The notes under the pieces: model-generated | Database searches by the model: none | What the model saw: only the letters and a program-made list of their open reading frames with translations | Told to the model about the DNA's origin: nothing | Origin: Saprospirales bacterium | GTDB taxonomy: Bacteria; Bacteroidota; Bacteroidia; Chitinophagales; Saprospiraceae | Reading direction: 5' to 3' | DNA: 6,789 nucleotides | NCBI GenBank assembly: GCA_003559985.1 | Contig: PWJP01000191.1 | Coordinates: 1-6,789, forward strand | In this document: positions 1 to 6,158 of the stretch, in pieces | Layout: each line of letters begins with the position of its first letter | How positions within the stretch are numbered: position 1 is the stretch's first letter | Made by a program: the position numbers and the translations under genes

Positions 1-171
1 ACCTCCCAAAAATCACTACCCTTCCCAAAACCCAGAATTTCCCACACAAAAACACCCCCAAAACACGCAATACACTAATTTAATTACCGTACACGCAACC
101 GCTACCTTCATTCTGCAGCATATCAATTCGCAGGGATTGTTGATTTTGCGGATATTCTCTGAAAAAAGATT
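1..171. other. Non-coding, C-rich intergenic stretch
   Basis: I see no gene, RNA or clear signal here. The + strand is rich in A and C and poor in G, with many CCCA and AAAAC runs. The only long open frame is on the minus strand; it reads through low-complexity sequence and the start of the repeat patch, and its predicted peptide has no recognisable family features. The segment AATTCGCAG at 125-133 recurs at 402-410, so the repeat patch may begin earlier than 172 in a more decayed form. Confidence 0.6.
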
Positions 172-304
172 CCTTTGCGCCTTCCTTTGCGGCTTCGCCC
201 CCAAAGCTTTGGGGGTGAAACAAAAATCCTCCACATCGAAATTTCCAAAATCATCTATTTCTTACCGAAGCCTCAGAATTCTCGCCCGAACCAAAAATTG
301 TCCA
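172..304. repeat. Degenerate intergenic repeat module, copy 1
   Basis: This copy starts with CCTTTGCGCC, is interrupted by a palindrome at 192-215, and resumes with TGAAAC at 216. From 216 to 304 it aligns without gaps to 477-565 (offset 261), with 58 of 89 positions identical by hand count. The ends are best conserved: 21 of the first 25 and 24 of the last 30 positions match. It contains AGAATTCT (275-282) and ends in TTGTCCA (298-304), the first unit of a heptad run. Function is unknown. It looks like a dispersed non-coding element, not a gene remnant, because the conservation shows no codon pattern. Confidence 0.65.
192..215. repeat. Palindrome inserted in repeat copy 1 (CCCCCAAAGCTTTGGGGG)
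   Basis: Positions 198-215 form a perfect 18-bp palindrome, five C, AAAGCTTT, five G. Compared with copy 2, where the upstream GCG joins TGAAAC directly (474-482), copy 1 carries about 24 extra bases here (192-215). The simplest reading is insertion of a small palindromic element in copy 1, though loss from copy 2 is equally possible. It could form a hairpin or cruciform. It lacks a following T-tract, so I do not call it a terminator. Confidence 0.6.
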
Positions 305-370
305 TTAGCCTGCCCCCTAGACTTTCTTGTCCCCTAAGCTTTGGGGAGGGGGTCAACTGTCAATTGAATT
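298..370. repeat. Heptad array split by a 45-bp palindromic insert
   Basis: The heptad TTGTCCA (298-304) is followed by TTA (305-307), then 45 bp of unrelated sequence (308-352), then TCAA (353-356), CTGTCAA (357-363) and TTGAATT (364-370). Joining TTA to TCAA restores the heptad TTATCAA, which is found intact in the other array at 678-684. The 45-bp insert has CCCCC (313-317) facing GGGGG (348-352), and an inner CCCCTAAGCTTTGGGG near-palindrome (331-346), so it can fold back on itself. Its core resembles the palindrome at 198-215. Confidence 0.6.
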
Positions 371-459
371 TCCAGCGGCCTCCGCGTAAAATCCCATGCA
401 GAATTCGCAGCACTTCAGCTCTAATAATTTACGGAAAAACAATGAGCCATTGAATACTG
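371..459. other. Spacer between repeat modules
   Basis: Non-coding stretch between the first and second modules. It holds a partial echo of the module start: CCTCCGCGT at 379-387 is identical to 469-477. It also carries AATTCGCAG (402-410), matching 125-133. No promoter, RNA or open frame here is convincing. Confidence 0.45.
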
Positions 460-565
460 CCTCTGTGCCCTCCGCGTGAAACCAATATCCTACACACCGA
501 ACCACCCACAAATCCCACATTCCACCCATAAGGTTAGAATTCTTGCTAAAACCATAAATTGTCCT
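460..565. repeat. Degenerate intergenic repeat module, copy 2
   Basis: The copy begins CCTCTGTGCC (460-469), continues CTCCGCG and TGAAAC (477-482), and runs in exact register with copy 1 up to TTGTCC (559-564). Its right half, 507-543, also matches 620-656 of copy 3 at 34 of 37 positions. It is therefore the bridge that shows all three copies are related. It is non-coding as far as I can see. Confidence 0.7.
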
Positions 566-586
566 TTGTCAACTGTCAACTGTTAA
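559..586. repeat. Heptad tandem repeat, four units of TTGTCAA type
   Basis: The units are TTGTCCT, TTGTCAA, CTGTCAA and CTGTTAA, contiguous with a strict 7-bp period. It directly follows copy 2 of the module. Short heptanucleotide tandem repeats of this general style are known from filamentous cyanobacteria (STRR sequences); the likeness is one of form, and I cannot test relatedness. Confidence 0.75.
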
Positions 587-599
587 TTTAATCCCCCCA

Positions 600-613
600 A
601 TTCGTATTTCGTA
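600..613. repeat. Second heptad type, ATTCGTA / TTTCGTA
   Basis: Two tandem 7-bp units, ATTCGTA (600-606) and TTTCGTA (607-613), followed by the partial unit ATTC (614-617). The sequence differs from the TTGTCAA heptads but the period is the same. It sits between the heptad array of copy 2 and the start of copy 3. Confidence 0.5.
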
Positions 614-616
614 ATT

Positions 617-670
617 CACCACAAATCCCTCATCCCACCCTTAAGGTTAGAATTCTCGAACAAAACAACA
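617..670. repeat. Degenerate intergenic repeat module, copy 3 (right half only)
   Basis: Positions 620-656 match 507-543 at 34 of 37 positions, including the identical 14-mer AAGGTTAGAATTCT (530-543 and 643-656). The left half of the module, with the CCTCTGTGCC and TGAAAC parts, is absent. The distance from AGAATTCT to the following heptads is 22 bp, against 23 bp in copies 1 and 2. Confidence 0.75.
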
Positions 671-705
671 TTGTCAATTATCAACTGTCCATTGTCCATT
701 GACAA
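671..705. repeat. Heptad tandem repeat, five units ending in an inverted unit
   Basis: The units are TTGTCAA, TTATCAA, CTGTCCA, TTGTCCA and TTGACAA, contiguous over 35 bp. The last unit is the exact reverse complement of the first. The array ends 16 bp upstream of the predicted -33 element of the metK promoter, so it is the part of the repeat patch nearest to a transcription start. Confidence 0.75.
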
Positions 706-721
706 ATAAACCCCTCAACCA

Positions 722-752
722 TTGGTAAGTACCGCGGACTTTCTTACTTTTG
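722..752 (+). promoter_or_regulatory. Predicted Bacteroidota-type promoter of metK
   Basis: TTG (722-724) as the -33 element and TACTTTTG (745-752), a full match to the TAnnTTTG -7 pattern, are separated by 20 bp, within the range used by the Bacteroidota primary sigma factor. Transcription would begin near 759, giving a leader of about 30 nt before the metK ATG. That is too short for a SAM riboswitch. The leader is AT-rich and lacks a Shine-Dalgarno sequence, as is usual in this phylum. Confidence 0.65.
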
Positions 753-788
753 GGCCGCTTTTTAAAAACATATCAGACAGAAAATATT

Positions 789-2054
789 ATGGCATATCTT
801 TTCACCTCAGAATCCGTATCAGAAGGGCATCCCGACAAGGTAGCCGACCAGATATCCGATTCCATACTCGACCATTTCCTCGCCTTCGATCCCCACTCCA
901 AAGTCGCCTGCGAAACACTGGTGACCACCGGACAGGTAGTAGTCGCCGGAGAAGTTTCTTCAAAAGCCTACGTGGACCTGGAGAAAATCATCAGATCCGT
1001 GATCAATGATATTGGCTACACCAAAAGCGAATACAAATTTGTAGGCGATTCATGCGGCATCCTCTCCGCCATCCACGAACAATCCCCCGACATCAACCGG
1101 GGTGTGGACAGAGAAAAACCGGAAGACCAGGGCGCCGGAGACCAGGGAATGATGTTTGGTTACGCCTCCAATGAAAGCGAAGACCTCATCCCACTGCCCC
1201 TCTTCCTCTCACACCGCATTTTACAGGAAATGGCAAAGATGCGAAGAGAGCGCGACGTCATCGACTACCTGAGACCCGATTCCAAATCCCAGGTCACCAT
1301 CGAGTACGACGACAACAACAAACCCACTCGAATTGACACCATCGTAATCTCTACCCAACACGATGCTTTTGAGAACGACGACGAAAAAATGCTGCGCAAG
1401 ATCGAGGGCGATATGAAGACCATCCTCCTGCCCCGCGTTTTTGACAACTGTACCGAGAGCGTCCGAAAACTTTTCAACAAAGATGTCAAACTGCACATAA
1501 ATCCGACCGGGAGATTCGTGGAAGGAGGCCCACATGCCGATACCGGACTGACCGGAAGAAAAATAATTGTTGACACCTACGGAGGAAAAGGAGCACATGG
1601 CGGGGGAGCCTTTTCGGGAAAAGACCCGAGCAAGGTCGATCGCTCAGCAGCTTATGCCGCCAGATACATCGCCAAAAACATGGTCAAAGCCGGGGTTGCA
1701 GACGAAATGCTCGTCCAACTCGGATACGCCATTGGAGTAAAAGACCCGGTGGGCATTTACGTCAATACCTACGGAACCTCCAAAGTGAATATGAAGGACT
1801 ACCAGATCAGCAACATCATCAGCGAGATGTTTGACTTGAGTCCCTACCAGATCGAGAAGCAACTCAAATTGCGCAACCCCATTTACTCCGAAACTGCCGC
1901 CTATGGACACATGGGTAGAAAAAATGAGATGAAGAAAAAGGAGTTCATCGGTCAGCCCAACTCCACCAACAGTCCAAAAACCATGGATGTGGAGCTTTTT
2001 ACCTGGGAAAAACTCGATAAAACGGATGAGATAAGATCGGCATTCAAAATCTGA
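789..2054 (+). CDS. metK: S-adenosylmethionine synthase (methionine adenosyltransferase)
   Basis: This cytosolic enzyme condenses L-methionine and ATP into S-adenosylmethionine, releasing phosphate and diphosphate. It supplies the methyl donor for methylation and feeds polyamine and cofactor synthesis. The 421-residue protein begins MAYLFTSESVSEGHPDK. The ATP/methionine-loop motif GHPDK is at 13-17, the first family signature GAGDQGMMFGY at 115-125, and the glycine-rich P-loop-like signature GGGAFSGKD at 271-279. The protein is longer than E. coli MetK (384 aa), fitting the longer form I associate with Bacteroidota. An in-frame TTG start at 750 would add 13 residues but lies inside the predicted -7 box, so the ATG at 789 is preferred. 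It appears complete and is probably monocistronic, with a weak terminator after the stop. GcvP downstream feeds the same one-carbon network. The family call is close to certain. Confidence 0.98.
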   Translation: MAYLFTSESVSEGHPDKVADQISDSILDHFLAFDPHSKVACETLVTTGQVVVAGEVSSKAYVDLEKIIRSVINDIGYTKSEYKFVGDSCGILSAIHEQSPDINRGVDREKPEDQGAGDQGMMFGYASNESEDLIPLPLFLSHRILQEMAKMRRERDVIDYLRPDSKSQVTIEYDDNNKPTRIDTIVISTQHDAFENDDEKMLRKIEGDMKTILLPRVFDNCTESVRKLFNKDVKLHINPTGRFVEGGPHADTGLTGRKIIVDTYGGKGAHGGGAFSGKDPSKVDRSAAYAARYIAKNMVKAGVADEMLVQLGYAIGVKDPVGIYVNTYGTSKVNMKDYQISNIISEMFDLSPYQIEKQLKLRNPIYSETAAYGHMGRKNEMKKKEFIGQPNSTNSPKTMDVELFTWEKLDKTDEIRSAFKI

Positions 2055-2087
2055 GTTGGGGATTTTGCCCTCAATTGACTTTGTTTT
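2054..2087 (+). terminator. Possible weak intrinsic terminator after metK
   Basis: Starting at the last base of the stop codon, 2054-2061 can pair with 2069-2076 to give an 8-bp stem that includes two G-T wobbles around a 7-nt loop. The T-rich run TTTGTTTT follows at 2080-2087. The stem is modest, so termination may be partial. Confidence 0.4.
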
Positions 2088-2160
2088 GACCATTTAATAT
2101 TATCTCCCCGGCCGGCCCGTTGTTGCATTGAAGGAATTACTGCTCTCCAATCAGGAGCGT

Positions 2161-2195
2161 TTTGACAAATGAGTTGGAAAGCAGCTTTACTTTTT
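2161..2195 (+). promoter_or_regulatory. Candidate gcvP promoter, near-consensus Bacteroidota type
   Basis: TTTG (2161-2164) is followed after 23 bp by TACTTTTT (2188-2195), which matches TAnnTTTG except for the last base. The spacer is at the long end of the usual range. Initiation would fall near 2202, about 15 nt before the chosen gcvP ATG, and would exclude the alternative start at 2169. No other TAnnTTTG match stands out in the gap between metK and gcvP. Confidence 0.4.
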
Positions 2196-2216
2196 AACCG
2201 AAAAATCCGTAATAAG

Positions 2217-5093
2217 ATGAATATCAAGCACCCCGAGCGATTTGCTAACCGCCACATCGGCATTTGGGAACCGGATCACCAGAAAATGTTTGAAGCCATA
2301 GGCGTCCAATCCGGAGACCAACTCATAGACGAAGTACTGCCCAAACACATCAGAGTAGATGGCAAACTCAAAGTACCCAAAGCCCTCAACGAGCACCAGT
2401 ACCTGCGACTGGCTAAAAAAATAGCGGCCAAAAATGAGGTATTCAGGTCCTACATCGGACTGGGTTACTACAACACCATCACCCCCTCGTTTATCCTGCG
2501 AAATATCTTCCACAACCCCGGCTGGTACACGCCATACACACCATACCAGGCAGAAATAAGCCAGGGAAGACTGGAGGCACTAATCAACTTCCAAACCATG
2601 GTGTCCGAACTCACCGGTCTGCCTGTAGCCAATGCATCGCTTTTGGACGAGGCCACCGCAGCAGCAGAGGCCATGGGGATGTTTTACTCCATCTCACAGC
2701 GAAAACTGAAAAAGGAAAACCGCAAGCGCTTTTTTGTCGATATCAACGCCTTCCCACAAACGTTGGATGTACTGCGGTCCCGCGCACTCCCACTGGGCAT
2801 AGAAATAGACGCCGGCAACTGGATGGAGCACCCACTGGATGAGTCCTACTTCGGAGCACTGGTCCAGTATCCAAATGGCCACGGCGAAGTGCACGACTAC
2901 AGGGATTTTGTGGAGAATTGCAAGGAGAAAAAAATAATGACAGTGGTGGCTTCCGATCTCATGGCCCTCTGCCTTTTGAGCCCTCCCGGTGAATGGGGAG
3001 TGGATGCAGTGGTGGGCAACACCCAGCGATTTGGTGTTCCACTGGGAGCTGGTGGACCACACGCCGCATTTTTTGCCACCAAAGAAGACTACAAGAGACA
3101 GGTGCCCGGTAGAATAATCGGAGTCAGCAAAGACCGCCACGGAAATACCGCCTACCGCATGGCACTGCAAACCCGCGAACAGCACATCAAACTCGAGAAG
3201 GCCACTTCCAATATCTGTACCGCACAGGCACTGCTGGCTGTAATGGCGGGCATGTACGCCGTGTATCACGGACCTAAGGGGTTGAGAAAAATCGCGGCCT
3301 CCATACACGCTAAAACATGCTGGCTCAGCGACGAACTCAAAAAACTCGCTTACAACCAGTGCAACAAGGTGTTTTTCGATACCATTTGCCTCGAGGTGGG
3401 CGACGAAACAGCAGAGCGACTGCGCCATGCATCCGAAGAGCACAGAATCAACTTTTTTGTGCAAAACGGACGCGTACAGATCAGTCTCGATGAAACCGTT
3501 ACCGTAGAAGACCTGGAGGAAATTTACTCCATTTTTGCCTTTGCAAAGGGCAAGGAAGTGCCCCCGGGCCTCATTCCGGAAACCGCGGATACCGTCATAC
3601 CGGAGGATTTGTTGCGCACCGACGACTGGCTCCAGCATCCCGTCTTCAATAAATTCCGCACCGAAACCGAATTGATGCGGTACATCAAGAGCCTGGAGAA
3701 CAAGGACCTCTCACTGGTTCACTCCATGATTCCGCTCGGTTCCTGCACCATGAAACTAAATGCCGCCACACAGTTGCTGCCCGTTTCATTCGATGGATTT
3801 TCAGAGATTCACCCATTTGCACCTGAAGATCAAATCAAAGGCTATCAACAAATCGTCGATGAGCTGTCCGCCTACCTCTGCGAGATTACCGGATTTACAG
3901 GCTGTTCCTTTATGCCGAATTCCGGCGCCCAGGGAGAATTTACCGGATTGATGGTCATCAGGGCTTACCATCAGGACAGGGGAGATTACCACCGCAATGT
4001 GGCCCTTATACCATCCTCGGCTCATGGTACCAATCCCGCCTCTGCAGTAATGGCCGGGATGAAAGTGGTCGTTGTAAAATGCGACGACAATGGAAATGTC
4101 GATCTGGATGATTTGAGGGAAAAAGCTGAAAAGCACAAGGAGGACCTCTCCGCACTCATGATTACCTACCCCTCCACCCACGGTGTTTTCGAGGAGGATA
4201 TTCTCGACATTTGCGAGGTGGTGCACAAAAACGGCGGTCTGGTCTATATGGACGGCGCCAATATGAACGCAAAGGTTGGCTACTCCAATCCCGGAAAGAT
4301 CGGGGCCGATGTCTGTCACCTAAACCTGCACAAGACCTTTGCCATTCCGCACGGAGGTGGTGGACCCGGCATGGGACCCATTTGCGTCAACGACAAATTA
4401 CTCCCGTTCCTACCCAACCATCCGCTGATGGAAACCGGAGGGCCACGCGGAATTCCGGCAGTGGCGGCAGCGCCCTACGGAAGCGCCTCCATTTTACTGA
4501 TTTCGCATGCGTACATCAGATTACTCGGAAGAAAAGGCCTGAAGGACTCCACTTTTTACGCCATTCTCAATGCCAACTACCTGAGAGCCCGTCTGGAAAA
4601 GGAGTATCAGATTCTCTATGTCGGGAAAAAAGGGCATTGTGCCCACGAGGTAATAGTCGATCTGAGACCCTACAAGTCGGTGGGAATTAATGCTGAGGAC
4701 GTGGCGAAGAGATTGATAGATTACGGATTCCATGCACCCACCCTATCTTTCCCGGTCAACGGCACAATTATGATTGAACCGACAGAGAGCGAGAGCCTTG
4801 AAGAACTCGACCTTTTTGTGGATGCCATGCTCGGTATAAAAGCGGAAATAGACGAGATAGCAAAAGGGGAAGCCGATCAGGAAAACAACGTCCTGAGAAA
4901 TGCACCCCACACACTTCAGGAAGTGACCGGCGACAATTGGGATTATCCTTACTCTCGAGAGAAAGCAGCCTATCCGCTCGAACAACTTCGTCACGGGCAC
5001 AAATTCTGGGTGCAAGTGGGGCGCGTGGACAATGCCTACGGTGACCGCAATCTGATGTGTACTTGTCCACCCATGGAATCCTACGAAGATTAA
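2217..5093 (+). CDS. gcvP: Glycine dehydrogenase (decarboxylating), P-protein of the glycine cleavage system
   Basis: GcvP is the pyridoxal-phosphate subunit of the cytosolic glycine cleavage complex. It decarboxylates glycine and passes the aminomethyl group to the lipoyl arm of the H-protein; the T-protein then forms methylene-tetrahydrofolate. The 958-residue product is the fused single-chain form, close in length to the E. coli protein, and not the split PA/PB type. The N-terminal transferase-fold half carries FGVPLGAGGPHAAFF from 272. The C-terminal half carries GSCTMKLN (508-515), NSGAQGEF (from 568), SAHGTNPASA (601-610) and LHKTFAIPHGGGGPGMGP, in which K706 is the expected Schiff-base lysine. 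The C-terminus has the family-typical RNLMCTCPP. An in-frame ATG at 2169 would add 16 residues without family likeness; MNIKHPERFANRHIG fits the family start. The genes for the H, T and L proteins are not in the window. The gene is intact and probably co-transcribed with hldD. Confidence 0.98.
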   Translation: MNIKHPERFANRHIGIWEPDHQKMFEAIGVQSGDQLIDEVLPKHIRVDGKLKVPKALNEHQYLRLAKKIAAKNEVFRSYIGLGYYNTITPSFILRNIFHNPGWYTPYTPYQAEISQGRLEALINFQTMVSELTGLPVANASLLDEATAAAEAMGMFYSISQRKLKKENRKRFFVDINAFPQTLDVLRSRALPLGIEIDAGNWMEHPLDESYFGALVQYPNGHGEVHDYRDFVENCKEKKIMTVVASDLMALCLLSPPGEWGVDAVVGNTQRFGVPLGAGGPHAAFFATKEDYKRQVPGRIIGVSKDRHGNTAYRMALQTREQHIKLEKATSNICTAQALLAVMAGMYAVYHGPKGLRKIAASIHAKTCWLSDELKKLAYNQCNKVFFDTICLEVGDETAERLRHASEEHRINFFVQNGRVQISLDETVTVEDLEEIYSIFAFAKGKEVPPGLIPETADTVIPEDLLRTDDWLQHPVFNKFRTETELMRYIKSLENKDLSLVHSMIPLGSCTMKLNAATQLLPVSFDGFSEIHPFAPEDQIKGYQQIVDELSAYLCEITGFTGCSFMPNSGAQGEFTGLMVIRAYHQDRGDYHRNVALIPSSAHGTNPASAVMAGMKVVVVKCDDNGNVDLDDLREKAEKHKEDLSALMITYPSTHGVFEEDILDICEVVHKNGGLVYMDGANMNAKVGYSNPGKIGADVCHLNLHKTFAIPHGGGGPGMGPICVNDKLLPFLPNHPLMETGGPRGIPAVAAAPYGSASILLISHAYIRLLGRKGLKDSTFYAILNANYLRARLEKEYQILYVGKKGHCAHEVIVDLRPYKSVGINAEDVAKRLIDYGFHAPTLSFPVNGTIMIEPTESESLEELDLFVDAMLGIKAEIDEIAKGEADQENNVLRNAPHTLQEVTGDNWDYPYSREKAAYPLEQLRHGHKFWVQVGRVDNAYGDRNLMCTCPPMESYED

Positions 5094-5104
5094 ATGTCGG
5101 CAAA

Positions 5105-6073
5105 ATGATCGCAATTACGGGAGGAGCCGGTTTTATAGGGAGTTGCCTGACGGGCTATCTCTTCAGAAAAGGAGCCGGGCCCCTCGTAGCGGTGGATGAT
5201 TTCAGTCCGAAGAAAAAGGAGAAAAACTGGACGCGAACCGAGCGTCTCACAAAAATCCAAAGGGACGAATTCTTCAACTGGTTGGAAAGGGTCAAACCCG
5301 AGCTTGAATTCATTTTCCACCTCGGTGCCAGAACCGATACAACCAGCGATGACACCGGACTCTTTGACGAACTCAATTTCCGGTACTCCAAAAGAATTTG
5401 GGAGTATTGTTGCCGGGAGCAGGTGCCCCTGATTTACGCTTCTTCTGCAGCTACTTATGGAGACGGTTCCCTGGGCTACTCGGACGACCACGCCCTGATT
5501 CCCCGCCTGCAACCACTCAACGCCTACGCCAAATCCAAGCATCGATTTGACCGATGGGTCCTGGAGGAGGCTAAAGACCAACCGCCCAACTGGTACGGCC
5601 TCAAGTTTTTCAACGTATTCGGACCCAATGAATACCACAAAGGCCGAATGGCCTCCATGGTCTTTCACTCCTACAATCAAATCCTGGAAAAAGGCTCCGT
5701 CCGCCTGTTCAGATCACACCGACCCGATTTCGAAGACGGTCACCAAAAAAGAGATTTTATCTGGGTAATGGACCTCATGAAAGTCATGGAATACCTCTAT
5801 GTCCACAGGCCCGAAAGCGGAATTTACAACTTGGGAACCGGCGAAGCCAGAACCTTTCTCGACCTCACCCATGCTGTATTCGCCTCCATGAAAAAAGAAC
5901 CTGTCATAGACTTTATCGACACCCTAAAAGACATACGGGACAACTACCAGTACCACACCCGCGCCGAAATAACCAAACTCCGAAACGGCGGCTTCCAAAG
6001 CCCCTTCACCCCCCTCGAAGCCGCCATCCAAACCTACATCCGCGACTTCCTTAAAGATTCTAATTTTTACTAA
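5105..6073 (+). CDS. hldD: ADP-L-glycero-D-manno-heptose 6-epimerase
   Basis: HldD (RfaD) is a cytosolic NAD(P)-dependent short-chain dehydrogenase/reductase that epimerises ADP-D-glycero-D-manno-heptose to the L-glycero form, the heptose donor for the LPS inner core. The 322-residue protein begins at the Rossmann strand MIAITGGAGFIGS (Gly6, Gly9, Gly12 loop). The catalytic YAKSK gives Tyr141 and Lys145. HKGRMAS contains Lys179, matching the second essential lysine of the E. coli enzyme. HldD-like blocks FFNVFGPNEYHKG, KRDFIWVMDL and SGIYNLGTGEA follow, and they separate it from generic UDP-glucose epimerases. The start at 5105 lies 11 nt after the gcvP stop. The longer in-frame start at 5057 overlaps gcvP and precedes the first beta strand, so I reject it. 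There is no Shine-Dalgarno and no separate promoter that I can see. Its pairing with gcvP has no evident metabolic logic. Confidence 0.93.
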   Translation: MIAITGGAGFIGSCLTGYLFRKGAGPLVAVDDFSPKKKEKNWTRTERLTKIQRDEFFNWLERVKPELEFIFHLGARTDTTSDDTGLFDELNFRYSKRIWEYCCREQVPLIYASSAATYGDGSLGYSDDHALIPRLQPLNAYAKSKHRFDRWVLEEAKDQPPNWYGLKFFNVFGPNEYHKGRMASMVFHSYNQILEKGSVRLFRSHRPDFEDGHQKRDFIWVMDLMKVMEYLYVHRPESGIYNLGTGEARTFLDLTHAVFASMKKEPVIDFIDTLKDIRDNYQYHTRAEITKLRNGGFQSPFTPLEAAIQTYIRDFLKDSNFY

Positions 6074-6158
6074 ATTCGCAATAATTTAAGAGGTGCCGGA
6101 CGGGTACATCGCATCCCTGCGCACACCCAAAGAAAATCTTTTCTATTACATTAGTGCT
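6074..6158. other. Intergenic gap with a 14-bp inverted repeat
   Basis: This 85-bp gap separates hldD from the nuclease gene. It contains AGAAAATCTTTTCT at 6131-6144, two 6-bp arms around a 2-nt centre, 15 nt before the ATG at 6159. The loop would be too short and the stem too AT-rich for a good terminator, so an operator-like site or chance are the alternatives. I see no TAnnTTTG promoter at a workable distance; TACATTAG (6147-6154) is too close to the start codon. Confidence 0.3.

Noticed and set aside
16..234. Minus-strand open frame of 72 residues in the left flank
   Set aside because: It runs through low-complexity sequence and the start of the repeat patch, has no family features, and is probably a chance open frame.
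137..453. Two overlapping plus-strand open frames (137-337 and 175-453)
   Set aside because: Both translate repeat modules and palindromes in different frames. Repeat conservation does not follow codons, so they are unlikely to be genes.
172..705. CRISPR array
   Set aside because: The repeats are degenerate, few and unevenly spaced, the intervening sequence is itself related between copies, and no cas gene is present.
750..788. Upstream TTG start for metK adding 13 residues
   Set aside because: The TTG is part of the predicted -7 promoter element, and the family N-terminus begins at MAYLFTSESV.
600..788. SAM riboswitch upstream of metK
   Set aside because: I find none of the conserved SAM-I core motifs, and the predicted leader is only about 30 nt.
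2075..2100. Sigma70-like TTGACT ... TAATAT boxes between metK and gcvP
   Set aside because: The spacer is only 14 bp, and the Bacteroidota primary sigma factor does not use this consensus.
2108..2117. CCGGCCGG / GGCCGGCC palindrome in the metK-gcvP gap
   Set aside because: It is a short overlapping GC palindrome with no T-tract or second copy in the window, so it could be chance.
2145..2163. Small hairpin CTCC-AATCA-GGAG followed by a T-run before gcvP
   Set aside because: A 4-bp stem is too weak to call a terminator, and it overlaps the candidate -33 region.
2169..2216. Upstream ATG extension of gcvP
   Set aside because: The 16 extra residues do not resemble GcvP N-termini and lie upstream of the predicted transcription start.
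2694..3638. Long minus-strand open frame of 314 residues inside gcvP
   Set aside because: It is antisense to a strongly conserved coding region, has no family resemblance, and is a codon-bias shadow.
5057..5104. Upstream start of hldD overlapping gcvP
   Set aside because: The Rossmann beta strand begins at the Met at 5105; the added residues are the gcvP 3' end read in another frame.
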